DNA from: Morchella semilibera
Taxonomy: Eukaryota; Ascomycota; Pezizomycetes; Pezizales; Morchellaceae
Assembly (NCBI GenBank): GCA_009192285.1
Contig: WBVU01000003.1
Span: 3,565,973-3,629,972 of the forward strand
Direction of reading: 5' to 3'
DNA: 64,000 nt
A model generated the notes under the pieces. It saw nothing but the letters and a program-made list of their open reading frames with translations. It did no database searches and was not told where the DNA came from. The number at the start of each line of letters is the position of its first letter. The first letter of the stretch is position 1. Below, piece after piece: positions 1 through 12,900 of this stretch. The translations under genes were made by a program, and so were the position numbers.

Positions 1-621
1 CATCTCATTTCCGGATGTGATTGAGTTGAATAATGATTCCTTTCTTCCACCTCTCTGGGGATCGTTGACCCCCCCGTTTTGGAATACTGTTTCCAGTAAT
101 TTTGTGTCTGGCATTTCTTGTTTAAACCCCGATGGTGTCCTTTTTTTTGGACTAAATCCCGGAGACGCTGCTGTAAATATAGGGCCTGCACCGGGCGTTA
201 CTTCAGCAGAAGATAATGTATTATCTATCCTCATTGTCGGATTATTATTCGTAGAATTTATGCTAGCTCTTCTTGTTCGCCCGGTGGTAGAGTTATATTG
301 ACTAGGAGGGAGTATAGCTTCCCTTATAGTTTCTCTAGCCTTTACAGCTGTCACCCTTGACGATCGGCGCTGTGATTCTAATTGTGGTGAGGTTTGAGCC
401 AAAGTCCACGATGAATTGTTGCCCGTGGATGGTGCAGATAGCGGTGCACGGGTAGTTAACTGCTGTTTTGGAGGCTCGATTGTCAAGGAGGATTGGCTCT
501 TTCTTGAACGGGTTGTACGAGGTGTAATTCCCACAGGAACAGCTGAAGAGTTATTGGGAGGCGGGGGCGAAGAAGACGAGGGCTGGTCCTGAATAGATTT
601 TGCTCGTCGGCGAGGTGGCAT
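1..621 (-). CDS. Unrecognised Ser/Pro/Thr-rich protein, N-terminal part (runs off the window)
   Basis: The frame starting at the ATG complementary to 619-621 is open for all 207 codons to the left edge, with no stop, so this is the 5' part of a gene that continues outside the window. The protein begins MPPRRRAKSIQDQPSSSSPP and is rich in Ser, Pro, Thr, Asn and Arg. It has basic patches (PRTTRSRKS, SQRRSSRVT, TGRTRRAS, SPKKRTPSG) that resemble nuclear-localisation and phosphorylation-prone disordered sequence. I see no folded domain, membrane segment or signal peptide. Such an N-terminus is common in chromatin, kinetochore and DNA-repair proteins, but I cannot name the family. The long open frame with strongly biased composition supports it being real. 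The start is the first ATG, and upstream DNA (622 onward) is AT-rich and stop-laden. Confidence 0.6.
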   Translation of the reverse strand, partial: MPPRRRAKSIQDQPSSSSPPPPNNSSAVPVGITPRTTRSRKSQSSLTIEPPKQQLTTRAPLSAPSTGNNSSWTLAQTSPQLESQRRSSRVTAVKARETIREAILPPSQYNSTTGRTRRASINSTNNNPTMRIDNTLSSAEVTPGAGPIFTAASPGFSPKKRTPSGFKQEMPDTKLLETVFQNGGVNDPQRGGRKESLFNSITSGNEM

Positions 622-2488
622 ACTTGGGATTTATGCGACAGAAGAACCTAAGTTAGTAAAAATAGATGTAAGCTAGAGGATCCGTGAATAGTGTATGTAA
701 GAGGGAAAATTAAAATTAAAATTAATTTCTTTTTTTTAAAAAAAAAACTTAAATAAAGTGGCAGGGTATGGAGATAGATACAAATGTAGAGAAAGGTATC
801 GCTATAATTTGATATTGTCTAGAATTGTATCAAAGCAATTGCGAATAAATGTGAATATGTTTAATGGGGAAAGAAACAATTTGAGGGGACTTCAAGAAAA
901 TGGGATAGCAGGTGTATAAGTGAAGAGTAGGATATATGTAGAAAGAACGACGGAATGCGGTTGGTTGCGTGCAAACCGAGCTTCCGAAGCGCGTCTCACA
1001 TGACATCAAGCGACGACTGCTGCTCCAAGAAGAGCGAGATTGCAAATAACCAGAATAAACAGAATGAAGGGGAATTAAATGGAGAAAATCAGAGGAATTT
1101 AAATAGAATGTGTAAAAGAAAAACCACATTTACATACCTTTTTGTGGCGACAGTCAATAAGGAACAAGGCCGGGTATTCACACTTTCAGCGCCGCCTCAA
1201 GGTTATCAAAAGAGTATGTTCAAGAAGCAGCAAAGAGCTGCCAAGTCGTGCGCTAAATAAAATTAGAAATCCTGGTGTAAACTTAATGTAGGTGGAAGCA
1301 GAAAAAAATGAAGGAAGAGACAAGATGGAGACCGGGAGAAGCTTGTTTGATCAAGAGGTAGATAAACTCGCGTAACATGGAGTTCCATATAAATAGGACT
1401 GGGGTACATGTAACTGCAAGATTGATGGAAGTGTACAAAGTAAAACCAACTCACCTCAAACTTTGTAAATACTCGCTGAGATTCTTGGGTTGAACTTGGT
1501 CTGGATTGCGCCACAGATAAACTGGGTTAACACAGTGCTCTGTTGGCAGTAAAGTTTGGAGGGGTGATGAGATCTGATAAATATCCAAAGAAAAACTAGG
1601 TGCACGGTGTGGAAGAGAGGGGTGCTAAGTTGTCCAAGCGATAATTGGAAGCCAGCAGTGCAAGACCAGATACAAGGGGGGTTATGAAGAGTGAAAAAAG
1701 ATTCGAACTTTGAAACGCGATCAAAAGGATGGGGACATCTCGGAGGAAGCAAAATACAGGTTAAGGGATGCTGAGTCAATGTAATTGAGCGCACCAAATC
1801 TTGCACATGTATATGAGGGAAATAGCTCGTCGCAAGAAGAGGGCTGGTGAAGAAAGAAGAGCAACTGCAAAAAGCCAACAAGAAAATAAATCTTACTTAC
1901 GTCCTGAACAAGCCAGGGAAAAATAGATCAGTTTGAGATTACAGAATGGTGCCCGATGAAAGGATATCAAGGTGGGTTTTAAAAGCCCATGGCTGTCATC
2001 CGTACCAAAAGTGCAGAAGATGAAGAAGTGTTGCGACAGGATGGGAATGTGAACGGTGAACCAGATATGTGTAAGAGTAGGTAAGTACGTTACCTCCCCA
2101 GATCATAAGGAGAGCAAGGGTTGTTCCCTTTCTGGTTAACTCTTCAATGCGCCATGTGCTGGTGGAACGACGGATATTGTTCTACAAAAGCCAGTGCAGA
2201 CTTGATACATGTAGTTAACCCTTAAATTGACTATTAAGATCCTCATATTAAGCAACTTAAACACAGGTTTCTTAGCAAAGTACACCTGGCCCTAATGATT
2301 CGTCGTCCTAAATTTCTCACCAGTAAATTTGGTATTATGCACAGCTAAATTGGGCGCGTCACTGCTGGCCTGAGTAGCCGGGTAACCTAAATCCTTCGCA
2401 CCACCAGCGCCACCACTATCCACAACTACGTACTACCCGATTTTTTTTAAGATCCAAGACACTCAACGTCCAGGAACGAAAAAAAAAA
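622..2488. other. Intergenic region between divergent genes
   Basis: This stretch of 1.87 kb separates the partial minus-strand gene from the plus-strand DUF2462 gene. It contains an AT-rich segment with a T-run/A-run palindrome at about 731-747 and one TACATGTA copy (2206-2213). The minus-strand open frames at 1263-1881 lack domain features and look like chance. I see no supported gene, and the two promoters must lie here. Confidence 0.5.
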
Positions 2489-2863
2489 ATGGCCCAAGGG
2501 ACAAAGAAGTTGTCAAAGCCCATCGCGGCCAAGTCTGGGAAAAGGTTTTAACTCTTCGTGAGCATCCGTATTTTTTCTATTACTGATAATCAACGTTTTG
2601 GCAGAACAAATGCTGGCATCATGAAAAAAGGTCGACTAGAAATTGCGCCTAAACGTGCATCCCTCGTGAAGGCCAACAACCTCAATAAGGTCACTATCTC
2701 TCCCCTCCATTGCCCCATTGTCTTTAATCTTAACATTGAGCAGAAATTGGGCGCACAACTTGCTGCCGGTACCGAGCGACATCTTGCACAGAAAGCAGGT
2801 CATTTGGAGCTGCTGGCGGGCGGGAAAAGGGACAAAAAAAAGATGGCCGAGGGAAAAAAGTAG
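2489..2863 (+). CDS. UPF0390/DUF2462 small basic protein (nucleolar type)
   Basis: Three exons: 2489-2544, 2605-2689 and 2744-2863. The first starts [19 protein letters not shown]. Intron 1 (2545-2604, 60 bp) has a tactgat branch-like site and a GCAG acceptor. Intron 2 (2690-2743, 54 bp) opens with GTCACT, has a CTTAAC branch site and ends GAGCAG. Intron 2 is stop-free and a multiple of three, so it could be read through. Removing it joins LVKANNLNK to [20 protein letters not shown], which matches the family pattern (a basic stretch, then a [15 protein letters not shown] motif). The product is about 86 residues, very basic, with a KKKMAEGKK tail. DUF2462/UPF0390 proteins (human Leydig cell tumour 10-kDa homologue) are small conserved proteins linked to nucleoli, with no firmly known activity. 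The ATG is the first in frame and follows an A-rich run. Confidence 0.8.
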
Positions 2864-3874
2864 GCCGATGATCTTGGATTCAGCTTCTCAACTTTTTTTC
2901 TTTCCTTCCCCATGTTCTTCCTCTTATTAATGGTAACTCGGCGTATAAAAGCGGCTATGTTAAAATATATATACATACATAAGTATATATCTACAATTGG
3001 TAAAGCCTATATTTGCTCTTATTACTAAGGTTTAAAAATTATGGGGATCCGAATATCTGCTCAAAGGATCCAGGGTTGTGCGTGTAGGCATTCCAACTCT
3101 CTCTGCTAAATCTGGGAATCTGGGGAATCTTATGTTCATGTATTCCCGCGAGGTGTTTGCGTAGTTTGTATGAATACATTAGCTTGTGTGAATACATGGT
3201 ACACGTATTTTTAAGTGGTACAACCTTATTCCGGCCCGTAGATACATGTTATATACCGGGTACACGAGCAAGTAAATGTTCATGAGTCCTTAAAGTACAT
3301 GTATTACGTACCTGCCATGTAGCCTCGTAAAGGAAAGATTTTTGCAAATCTGAGCAAATTTACCCCGTTAAAGACATACTTAAGATGCTCCCTCGGGTAT
3401 TTATCCTAAGTTAGATTTTCCTGCACTATGTGTTATGTATCTCAGCTGGACTTAATATTATGCAAACAGCTGCAATGCATACATTTTTATGATGTAGCGG
3501 ACTGCGCATATATGATCACAATCGATTAAATGCATACATTTAATTAAAGGAGCGCAGGACTAGTTGACTTGTTGTGGGTTATTTCACAGTCTGATTAACT
3601 ATAGGTTCATGAGTTCCTAAAGCGCAAAAAAAAAAAGAAAAAAAAAAGAAAGAAAAAATCACTCGATAAAAACAGGCCTATAGATACAAAGCACTTCAAC
3701 CCTCCGCAAAATAAACTATAAAGAACACGCGGAAGATAGTATGATAGACGTCATAGGGAAATTTCCCACGTTTCGTGACATAAATAATAAAAAGGAGGGG
3801 GAGATTGAAAATTTCCCCAATCTCAGTTTCAAGAATAGGATATGTGCCAGCTTAGATAGCTATAGTTGGGCCTA
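2864..3874. other. Gene-free stretch
   Basis: This is the shared 3' region of two convergent genes. It is AT-rich, contains one TACATGTA (3296-3303) and an A-rich run at about 3626-3658. I see no coding signal. Confidence 0.5.
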
Positions 3875-5478
3875 CTATAATCCGATGGCCCTTGTACCGT
3901 CCCCTCCCCCGACCTCTTTCTCGTTCATCGTTTCGCCAATCGAGTCTCCTACTCTCATCCTCTTGGCAACGTATTTTTGTGCTACAACACCTACAGCTAA
4001 CCCAACCGCCTCCTCGACCCACTCTACTATCCATTCTCGAGGATCAATGCCCCCCATATCCACCATATTACGGATAACCTCAGGAAGCGCCCAATCGCCA
4101 GGCCGAGTATCTTTCGGTGCAGGGGCATCCAACCACTCCAGCCACATAGCCGGAAGTGCCTGTGAAACAGTAGAAAACGATAGTGAATTTACAGGATCAT
4201 ATAGATGGATAGCAAATACAGTAACCTGCTCTTTTTCTTCCTGATCACCCGTAACACTAGGGTTTCCGGTATTCTGTTGCGTATAGATAGTGGGCTGAAT
4301 TGCAAGGAAGATGTTCGACTTTCGAGTTGGATTATCTTTAGGTTGATCACTAGGAGTGATACCAGATTTTGAGGCAAACTCCTGGGCATATGAATCTGCT
4401 GCTGCACGAGCAAGCTTGACACCTTCTTCGAGGCCCAGGGTAGCATTTAGATTCCTCTAGAAGAAATGAAGTTAGGAGTGTGGGTGTTTACGTTATTGGG
4501 GATCATAATCCTACCTTTTCCATCCCCTTCCACCAAGGCCCGCCGCTAAATGCTGTGTCCAATGAAGAGCGAGGTTTAGAACCCCCACCCCGCTGTACAA
4601 CGAGTAAATCACCACCTTCTACTTGTTGCATAACCCGGTCAAATACCCCATATACAACATTATCAATGAAAGGATAATTCTCTAGGTCATGAGTAATATG
4701 AATACGCAGTTGCTCATGAGACGAAATCGGGGGGGCAATAGTGTGAAGAAGTGTGGTGAACGTGGGAAGTGCGCGAGAGCGAACGTCTCCAGCTACACTG
4801 ACATATTAGTTACTTCCTTTAACTAAACCCTAGCTTTAACAAACCTAAACCACGCAATGCTTCAGCATTTCCCTTGACTTGACTAGCCCATTTCTTTCCT
4901 TCCTCCGACTGCTGGATCTCCTTGACCATTCCTTCGGCAGTCTTGACCGCTGCTGTTGCCGTTGACCAGATTGAGCCCCAGCCCCACCCGCTGTTGGCAG
5001 GACCGCCAGTAGCGGTGGCGGTAGAATTAGAGGAACTAGCATCACCGGTTTTCCCACCAACACTATCACCTGCGTTACTCTCAGAAGCGGTGACCTGCCT
5101 TGCCTCCTTTTTGGTATTAGGAATGGCAGGAGAGACAATATCTAAAGAAGCTCTTTCAGCTTTTTTCATACCAACATCTCCACTATCTCGCCTGCTAGGA
5201 GGTAGGCCGTAGCCATAGCCCTCACCACTGTTCCTACCAGCGGGAGTCCTGCTGCGTTCGAAGCTCTTTGTGCTCGGTGACGGGGCGAGACGCGGGGTGT
5301 GAGGTCTAGAAACTGAAACTTTGGGGCGTTCTGCGGTGAGATAGTCAAGTTCAGCAAGTAAATCTTGTTCGGATTGCTGGGTCGTAACATTCTCGGCAGA
5401 TGGTTTAGTAGTAGCATCCGGTTGCTCCTCGATGCCCTCGAAGAGCTTCAGATAATCGTCATCTGCTTTCTGAGCCAT
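3875..5478 (-). CDS. MTC1: Mtc1-like protein (maintenance of telomere capping, DUF5427 family)
   Basis: Three exons on the minus strand: 5478-4845, 4792-4515 and 4456-3875, giving about 497 aa. Exon 1 begins MAQKADDDYLKLFEGIEEQ and is disordered and Ser/Thr/Pro-rich, then has GWGWGSIWSTATAAVKTAEG, a Trp/Gly-rich segment typical of fungal Mtc1/DUF5427 proteins. Exon 2 contains TFTTLLHTIAPPISSHEQLR. The last exon has NIFLAIQPTIYT and ends WIVEWVEEAVGLAVGVVAQK, the conserved C-terminal region. Intron 1 (4793-4844) uses GTTTGT, a TAACTAAT branch site and TGTAG. An alternative nearby donor would leave only 31 bp, so I prefer this one. Intron 2 (4457-4514) has GTAGGA, CTAACTTC and TTCTAG. Yeast Mtc1 is COPI/vesicle-associated and genetically linked to telomere capping; its mechanism is unclear. 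The gene is divergent from rpn11, with 399 bp between the start codons. Confidence 0.78.
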
Positions 5479-5783
5479 TTACTGTTGCAGTCGGCCAAAC
5501 AAAAGAGAATAGTTTAATGACTATAATACTGAAAACGAAGCTTTTAGATACCGAGATAAAAGATCGATGTCGTCAGAGACGAGTGCGGATTTGTGAAGGA
5601 GAAATGCGGGGAGCTTGATTGCCTTCTATCTAGCCTTACTGCATGTGGGCGTTCTGACATATGCTCCCTGCAAGCGAAACTACGTTACCCTGAGGAAAGT
5701 ACATGTAGGTCAACACTTTACACAAGCTCTCTACCAACCCCTCCATCTCACTCTCTATCTTTATCCCTGGGCGAATACTATCA

Positions 5784-5791
5784 TCGCCACC
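5784..5791 (-). promoter_or_regulatory. PACE-like proteasome element and CCAAT box upstream of rpn11
   Basis: The minus strand reads GGTGGCGA at 5784-5791, 87 bp before the rpn11 start codon. It is close to the proteasome-associated control element GGTGGCAAA bound by Rpn4 in yeasts. A CCAAT pentamer overlaps at 5790-5794 on the plus strand. Both lie in the short region shared with the Mtc1-like gene. A match this short can occur by chance, so function is inference. Confidence 0.35.
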
Positions 5792-5877
5792 AATACGTTA
5801 TCCATCGTCAATATCATCGTCAGTATCATCGCTCGGATTTAGATTATCACACATACCGCTGTTAATACACCTTCTGC

Positions 5878-7087
<1,210 letters not shown>

Positions 7088-7564
7088 ATAGGGTGAAATT
7101 ACGACCACCCCACCCGCAAATGTACAATAACATCCATGATATCTACCCATCGCATGAGTATCTGATTTTACGATCGTTTAAGACCGGGATATGTGGGGTG
7201 ATTAAGTTACTGCATGAAACCATGATAACATAACTCCATAGGTAAACTAGCAAGGCTAAACATAATAAACGTTACGAATGACCAGCAATCTCGGCGAGTA
7301 ACAAAATGAAGGAAATTAGTTGGGGAAATATATCAACAAAAAAACAACCCCCCCCCCCCCCAAGAACAGAGCTCGCCAATATAAATTACACCTTGCTAAA
7401 ACCAAAACTCTGTCGCTAAATCAGTTTACTGTGCTAGTCTCAAAGAGAAAGAAGAAATAGAAGAAATTGTATCAATGTTGCGTCGTATCGCATCGTATCG
7501 TATCAAGTATCATGTGTCATATCAAATCATCATCAACCTCGTAACAAGCATCAAAGCCAATAGA
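7088..7564. other. Convergent 3' intergenic region
   Basis: This stretch lies between convergent rpn11 and the 778-aa gene. It holds a C-run at 7348-7361 and short imperfect repeats of cgtatcgtatc near 7485-7505. I see no gene. Confidence 0.5.
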
Positions 7565-9901
7565 CTATGCCTTTTTCCTCAATGAAATTCTTCTCCCCAG
7601 CCCGCTAGTTTTCTCTCCAGCAACTTTAACCTTATCCCTCAAAGTCCCCAGACCAATAAATTCGATTTGAAACTTTGTTCCCTTAATATTCTTCGTAACC
7701 CTTCCTCCACGTCCCCCATCGGGCTTCCCAGGGATACCACTATTAGAGACCGAGCATTCGGAAGCTTGCGTCGGTGCAGTGAATGATCGGGACAATCCTT
7801 CATCTTCAGCACCCTCAAGGCGAGGGCGCCACCAGGGGTGTAATTTAGATTCTCGCATACGTTTTGGCTGGGACAGCAGCGATGGACGTTGAGGTTTCTT
7901 GAGCCTTGGTGGCACTAGTGGGGCCGCAAGGGGGAGGGTCGGTGCGGTAGTGATAAGTGTGGGAATTTCTGTTGGCCTTCGCTCCAGAAGTGGCATCGAG
8001 TGACCTAGCTGTTTCTCCTGCATGGCACCAGGCGTCATGAGTGGCATGGGGGTTGCGGGAATGACATTTAGCACTGGTGGACCAGGCGGAGAGGGATTCT
8101 GGGGGGGCTTTGGAAGTTCTGAGTTGGTTGATGGTGATGGATCCCCAGGATTAGAACGTGTTGGCGTAGGACCAAATGATATCATAAATTCACTCTTCTT
8201 TTTCGGTGTGACCTGAGGCGTCAAGCTTGGAAGCGCCAGTTCCTCTTCACGGGGAGTGATTACAGGAGAAGCAAGAGGAGAGGAGAGAGCATCATGAAAC
8301 TCCAGGTCTCCATCTTCACTAAGTGGAGAGGCTGTTCCCGCTCTTCTGTCTATTTCCAAAGATGACGCATAGGAATTGACTCGTGGGGTTGGCCAGGGTG
8401 TGGGCTTCCGTCTTTCTTTGCCGGTGGTTGGGTGTTGGGCTAGCTCTTCATCTTCACTTTCATCCGCATTCTGTTCTCCCTCTTGCCCAGCAAGTCCCTC
8501 TTGCCTATCAAGCTCCTCCCGCCTAGCGATTTCTTCTAACCTGTTAGCTTCCTCCTTTCGGCGGTTGGCCTCCTCGGCCTCTTGTCTTTTAGTAGCGTCC
8601 TCCTGCCTTCTGATCTCTTCTTCTTCCCGTAATTGCTGTTCCTGGACAGTTGTTTGGAGCTTTATAACTATAGTCCCTGCATCGGAACCGCCATATGTAT
8701 AATCGTCATCCTCGTCTCCTTCCGTAGCTGTGTCAAATTCTGATTCAGAAAAGACAACTGCCTCTAGCGTGGGAGTCGATGCTATTAATCGGAGTTGCTC
8801 TCCGGGCTCCAAAATACGACTTTGCCTCGATGATCGCCGTGCTCGTACCCCCACTTCAGTCTTGATAGGTTCAACTGGATCTGGCGTTGTGCTAGCCTGA
8901 ATCTGTGCATTAGCTCTATGAGCATCAAGCTGTTCTGCCATGTTTGGCTCAAGCTGCACATATATCCTGGCAGTATCGGATCCCTCCATCTTTATAGTCC
9001 CCGCATCAATTTCCTCTGCCTTCTTCATCTCGAGCTCTTCAACCTTTCTGACCTTGATTGACTCCGCTTTGGTAACCTTGATAGACTCCGCTCTCCTGAC
9101 CTCAAATGGTTCCTCATCCCTTTCGTCACTTTCAAAGCGTGGATCAGGTCGATCTGTAGCATGTTCTCCAATCCCGCCGACTCCACGATAGTATCCATCT
9201 AGATCGCTTTCCACATCTTGATGCATATGCGCCGATACAAGTAAACTGTCTTGGAAATAGGCGCTCTTCGGACTCTTTGATAGAGGTCTTGGATGGTGCA
9301 AAGCCATTACGGCTTGCTCCTTCGGCGGTGTTGGTGGTGTGTTTAGGGTTGTGGTAGAATCAGATGCAGCTGACATGGGGGCTGAACCGGATAGTGACGG
9401 GGAAACATCGTGAATGTTTGCTTTAACTCTTCTTAACACCCTACGGTTCCTTGGGGATGTCCCAAAGACTCCATCGAAGTCAAGTGGCACGCCGCCCTCA
9501 TCATCATCACCTTCCCCTCCACTTCCTGATGGTGGTGTTGGTGGGAGATTGATATTTGTTTGCGAAGCCGGAATAACGGCAGTAAACATCTGTAATTCAT
9601 CCCCGCTGTCGAACCCAATTTTGGCACCACCGCGTGAGGAGCAACGCGAGCCAACCGGAGAACGCCTACCCGGTGTCATTCGTCCATGAGAAGCATAAAG
9701 ATCAGCTAACGAGTTTGCGCTCGGGTAAGTGTGCAATGAAAGCTGTGGCACACGAGAACTTTCAAAGGTAGCAAAATCGACATTGCGAGGGGGTGAGGGA
9801 ATTCTTTTACGCGAAAGCCTTCGGTGCGGGGTGATGTTTGGAGGCGAAGTTGAGTCCGCAGAAGTTGTTGTAGTTAACCGGGGAGCTGCTGAGAGCGACA
9901 T
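7565..9901 (-). CDS. Unrecognised 778-aa disordered/coiled-coil protein
   Basis: A single uninterrupted frame of 778 codons starts at the ATG complementary to 9899-9901. I do not recognise the family. The N-terminal half is disordered and Ser/Pro-rich (HRRLSRKRIPSPPRNVDF). A charged segment in the middle repeats the idea RRAESIKVTKAESIKVRKVE and LEMKKAEEI. Downstream is a strongly charged Glu/Arg-rich region (QLREEEEIRRQEDATKRQEA and onward to EGLAGQEGEQ) with heptad character, predicted coiled coil. The C-terminus is Pro-rich, then compact and basic: KNIKGTKFQIEFIGLGTLRD, ending GRRISLRKKA, which may be the only conserved functional piece. There is no signal peptide or membrane helix. Several SP/TP sites suggest phosphorylation by proline-directed kinases. 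The length without an intron and the biased codon content support a real gene. A cytoskeletal or cell-cycle scaffold is possible but unproven. Confidence 0.8.
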   Translation of the reverse strand: MSLSAAPRLTTTTSADSTSPPNITPHRRLSRKRIPSPPRNVDFATFESSRVPQLSLHTYPSANSLADLYASHGRMTPGRRSPVGSRCSSRGGAKIGFDSGDELQMFTAVIPASQTNINLPPTPPSGSGGEGDDDEGGVPLDFDGVFGTSPRNRRVLRRVKANIHDVSPSLSGSAPMSAASDSTTTLNTPPTPPKEQAVMALHHPRPLSKSPKSAYFQDSLLVSAHMHQDVESDLDGYYRGVGGIGEHATDRPDPRFESDERDEEPFEVRRAESIKVTKAESIKVRKVEELEMKKAEEIDAGTIKMEGSDTARIYVQLEPNMAEQLDAHRANAQIQASTTPDPVEPIKTEVGVRARRSSRQSRILEPGEQLRLIASTPTLEAVVFSESEFDTATEGDEDDDYTYGGSDAGTIVIKLQTTVQEQQLREEEEIRRQEDATKRQEAEEANRRKEEANRLEEIARREELDRQEGLAGQEGEQNADESEDEELAQHPTTGKERRKPTPWPTPRVNSYASSLEIDRRAGTASPLSEDGDLEFHDALSSPLASPVITPREEELALPSLTPQVTPKKKSEFMISFGPTPTRSNPGDPSPSTNSELPKPPQNPSPPGPPVLNVIPATPMPLMTPGAMQEKQLGHSMPLLERRPTEIPTLITTAPTLPLAAPLVPPRLKKPQRPSLLSQPKRMRESKLHPWWRPRLEGAEDEGLSRSFTAPTQASECSVSNSGIPGKPDGGRGGRVTKNIKGTKFQIEFIGLGTLRDKVKVAGEKTSGLGRRISLRKKA

Positions 9902-12900
9902 GGCGGGGTAGGAAGTCAGACTGATAAAGTGTGACAGCCGAACCTAAGTACTACGTCTCTACCGGGAAAGAACAGAAATGACAAACAAGCCTGCCCACAA
10001 AAAAGAATGGGAAAAGAGGAGAAGCTGGAGGAGAAGCTGAAGATAATCGTGTCCCCAAAATAGAAGAACGGCGGGCCCCGAAAAGAAGTCCAGGGCGATC
10101 CGGCGCAATGCACTGCAGAAGCTCTTCCTCTCTCACACTCTGAGTCCGGCCTATCAGTAGTGCTGTGACTTCCTCGGCCGGTAAAATGGGAAGGAAACCC
10201 CGGGTTTAGGTATTATGGATTTTATTTTATTTTATTTTTCTGTAGGCCGAGGGCGAGGACGAGGAAACCCTGGATTTATTTTGCTTCTTTTCTCTTCTTT
10301 GCAGGACAAGGCACTCTCTTAGGGTGTGTGGAACTGCTGCTGTTGCTGGGGGGGTGGCTGAACCGAAACCTGTAGTTGGGTATAGTGCCTACAGAAGTCT
10401 AGGATACACCTGCGCGTGGTATGCCTGTGATTTATGTAGGTACAAGTAATAGACCGTAAAGTTGTTGTTGTTTTCTATTATTTTCTGCCTTCCCTCCCAA
10501 TGAAGAATTTCAAAGCAATTATTGTTTTTCAGCTCTTGTTTTCCCTCTCGCTCTCCTGCGTTGCGATGCGCTGTGTCGTGTTGCGTCGTGTTAACTGGAA
10601 ACAGGTGCTTTTGGATAGGAGTTAGGCGCTTCCTCTCTTGTTAGAGTAGACGATGATTTTCTCCATAAAGCAGGGTACCAACGGTAGGTATATTTCAGGC
10701 CTCCCATAAGGTAAAACGAGATTTCCAAAGATGCGGTGAAACGTTGAAGCAAAAAAAAAATTGTTGTATGAGAACTATCTTATTTTATTTTGGGGTAGCG
10801 CAGCACACGCAGTACAGCAAAAGCAGGGAAAACGGGTGTTTATCCAGTCAATAATAAACCTTCATTGTCGTATGGAAGGCAACCCATGTTTACATGTGAG
10901 TACGAGATCAGCAGCATTGGTACAGAATAATTCTCTATATCGTTGAGAGGAGCCTCCAAATAGGTATAGGTATGTAGTTTACTAACGCTACAGTAATCCA
11001 TCGTGATATTTGAGCCATCAAGTTGTCTGCGTCTTCCGCACGACCATGTAGACACTTAAAGTACTTTAGCACCTCGAGCTGCATGCTCGTATACACGGAC
11101 TGTATGACACCAAAGTTGCACTGCTGGTGGGTGATTGATTGGTTGGCTACATTAAATATAGGTACGGTACAACCAGATCACTTGCTTTTTGCTCTGATTG
11201 GTGGAAAAGTGCCTTTCCCTGTTGGAAAAGCCCGGTAGGTCTTTACGGTATGTCGAAGCTCCAACCAAAGAAACCATGAGCCGAGCCCAGCCGTCAAGTG
11301 AAACTTCTGTAGGTGATTTGAAGATGTAAGCTATGGCCAGTGGATGGAGATGAGTGCTGTTATCACTCACTGTCACACATGATTGGCTGCATTGAATCAC
11401 GATGGAAACAGCTGGAGCAGCCCCAAGCATAGTTTTGTAGGGGGTATGCCCAAAGATATCTCAGCGTGTATGAGGATACACGAATGAGAGGGAACGAGTG
11501 GTGACAGAGGTGGGGTTTTCAACACCAAAGTACGCGCCGATCGAATCCATACCAATCGATACAAATCCTTCTAGCACAGTGCAGAACCATGCCCAATGAA
11601 TGGCAATGATGATAGTCAGTGGCGAAAAAAACGATATCATCGAGATGAAGGACCTGGTTGGTGATTTGTCATTGGACCCTGGGATTTCTTAACCTCAAGG
11701 CTTTCCCTGCAAATTTATACTTTTGCCAGTAAGGGTCCTACTTTGAGTACATGTACCGGGGGTACTTAGTACATACATGTAAGTAGTAGTAAATTACATA
11801 CATGTACATGTAGTCAAGGGTAGCTACCCTAACTACATGCATGTTGTAGTGTCCTGTTTTGAGGCTTCCTATCATATATAAATTGAAGAGGCTCCTCAAT
11901 TTTTCATGCGCAGATGGAAACGCTGGTGTGGCCTTTATCTATTGGCAAACGGTAACGTCGTACAAACCCCCGAGCATCACGGAATTAATTAAAAAGTAAC
12001 AAAAACTTGGCCAACCCCTGCCCCCAAATTTTGAGCTCTTGGCGGGATTTTCACATCAAAAACAATCGCCAAGAACCAAATATTTAGATTCAGAGGTTGT
12101 TTGCCTCATTAGATGAAAGCGAAGTTGAGGAAATGATTTTCGGCCGCAACTCAGTGAATCAGGAATGTGGGGCAAGAAAATTGGGGATGTGTCCACATTT
12201 GGATTCGTGATGTGTGGCACGCATCGCAGAATATATAAGGAGTCGGGTCCGGAGTACAGTCGCACCCCGCCAGATGGCTAAGATTAACCAATTATTACAC
12301 GGGATAGCAAATTGATTTTACAGTAGGAAAAACAGAATCCGTACGAGCGAGAAAATCAGGCATATTGAGTTCCGTAGCGAGGTCCGACTATATATACATG
12401 TAGGTACATGTATGTACCTATATACAGCTCCGTGGTAAACAGCTTCTCGTTTACAATAGAATTTTCATGTTCTAATTTTATTTTATGGTGCGCTCGTAAT
12501 ATTGCATACGACAGTCTATGGGAGACCTCATAATAATAGAAGGATCTGCGTTTTTGACAGCCATAACTAAGTATGATCTACTAAGTTTCGATCCAACTGC
12601 ATGCGCGCATAGCACAGCTTCATGCTTGAGGTTCTGTTTGTTTTGAGAGCTATGCATAACTTGTTTAAAAAAATACCTTGTTCCTGCACTTTCTGCATTG
12701 TCCCCCCCCCCCCCCCCGCACAAAAAGATGTGTAGAAAGATACATCTAACCGCGCTGATCCATAGGATCCTGATGTTATTGTATTTATTCAGCGCTAACT
12801 AGCCGATAAAAGCTTGTCTTGATGACCCAGTTGGTAAAATCCTAGGTTATATAGCCAAATATTAAGAGACCTGAACCTTTGAGAAATCACTGCCGTGCGT

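Noticed and set aside
1263-1881. Overlapping minus-strand open frames in the left intergenic region
   Set aside because: Cys/Phe/Ser-rich chance-like composition, two frames overlapping, no conserved motif and no splice logic joining them.
4801-4831. A 31-bp intron in the Mtc1-like gene
   Set aside because: The GTTTGT donor with the TAACTAAT branch site gives a normal 52-bp intron in frame.
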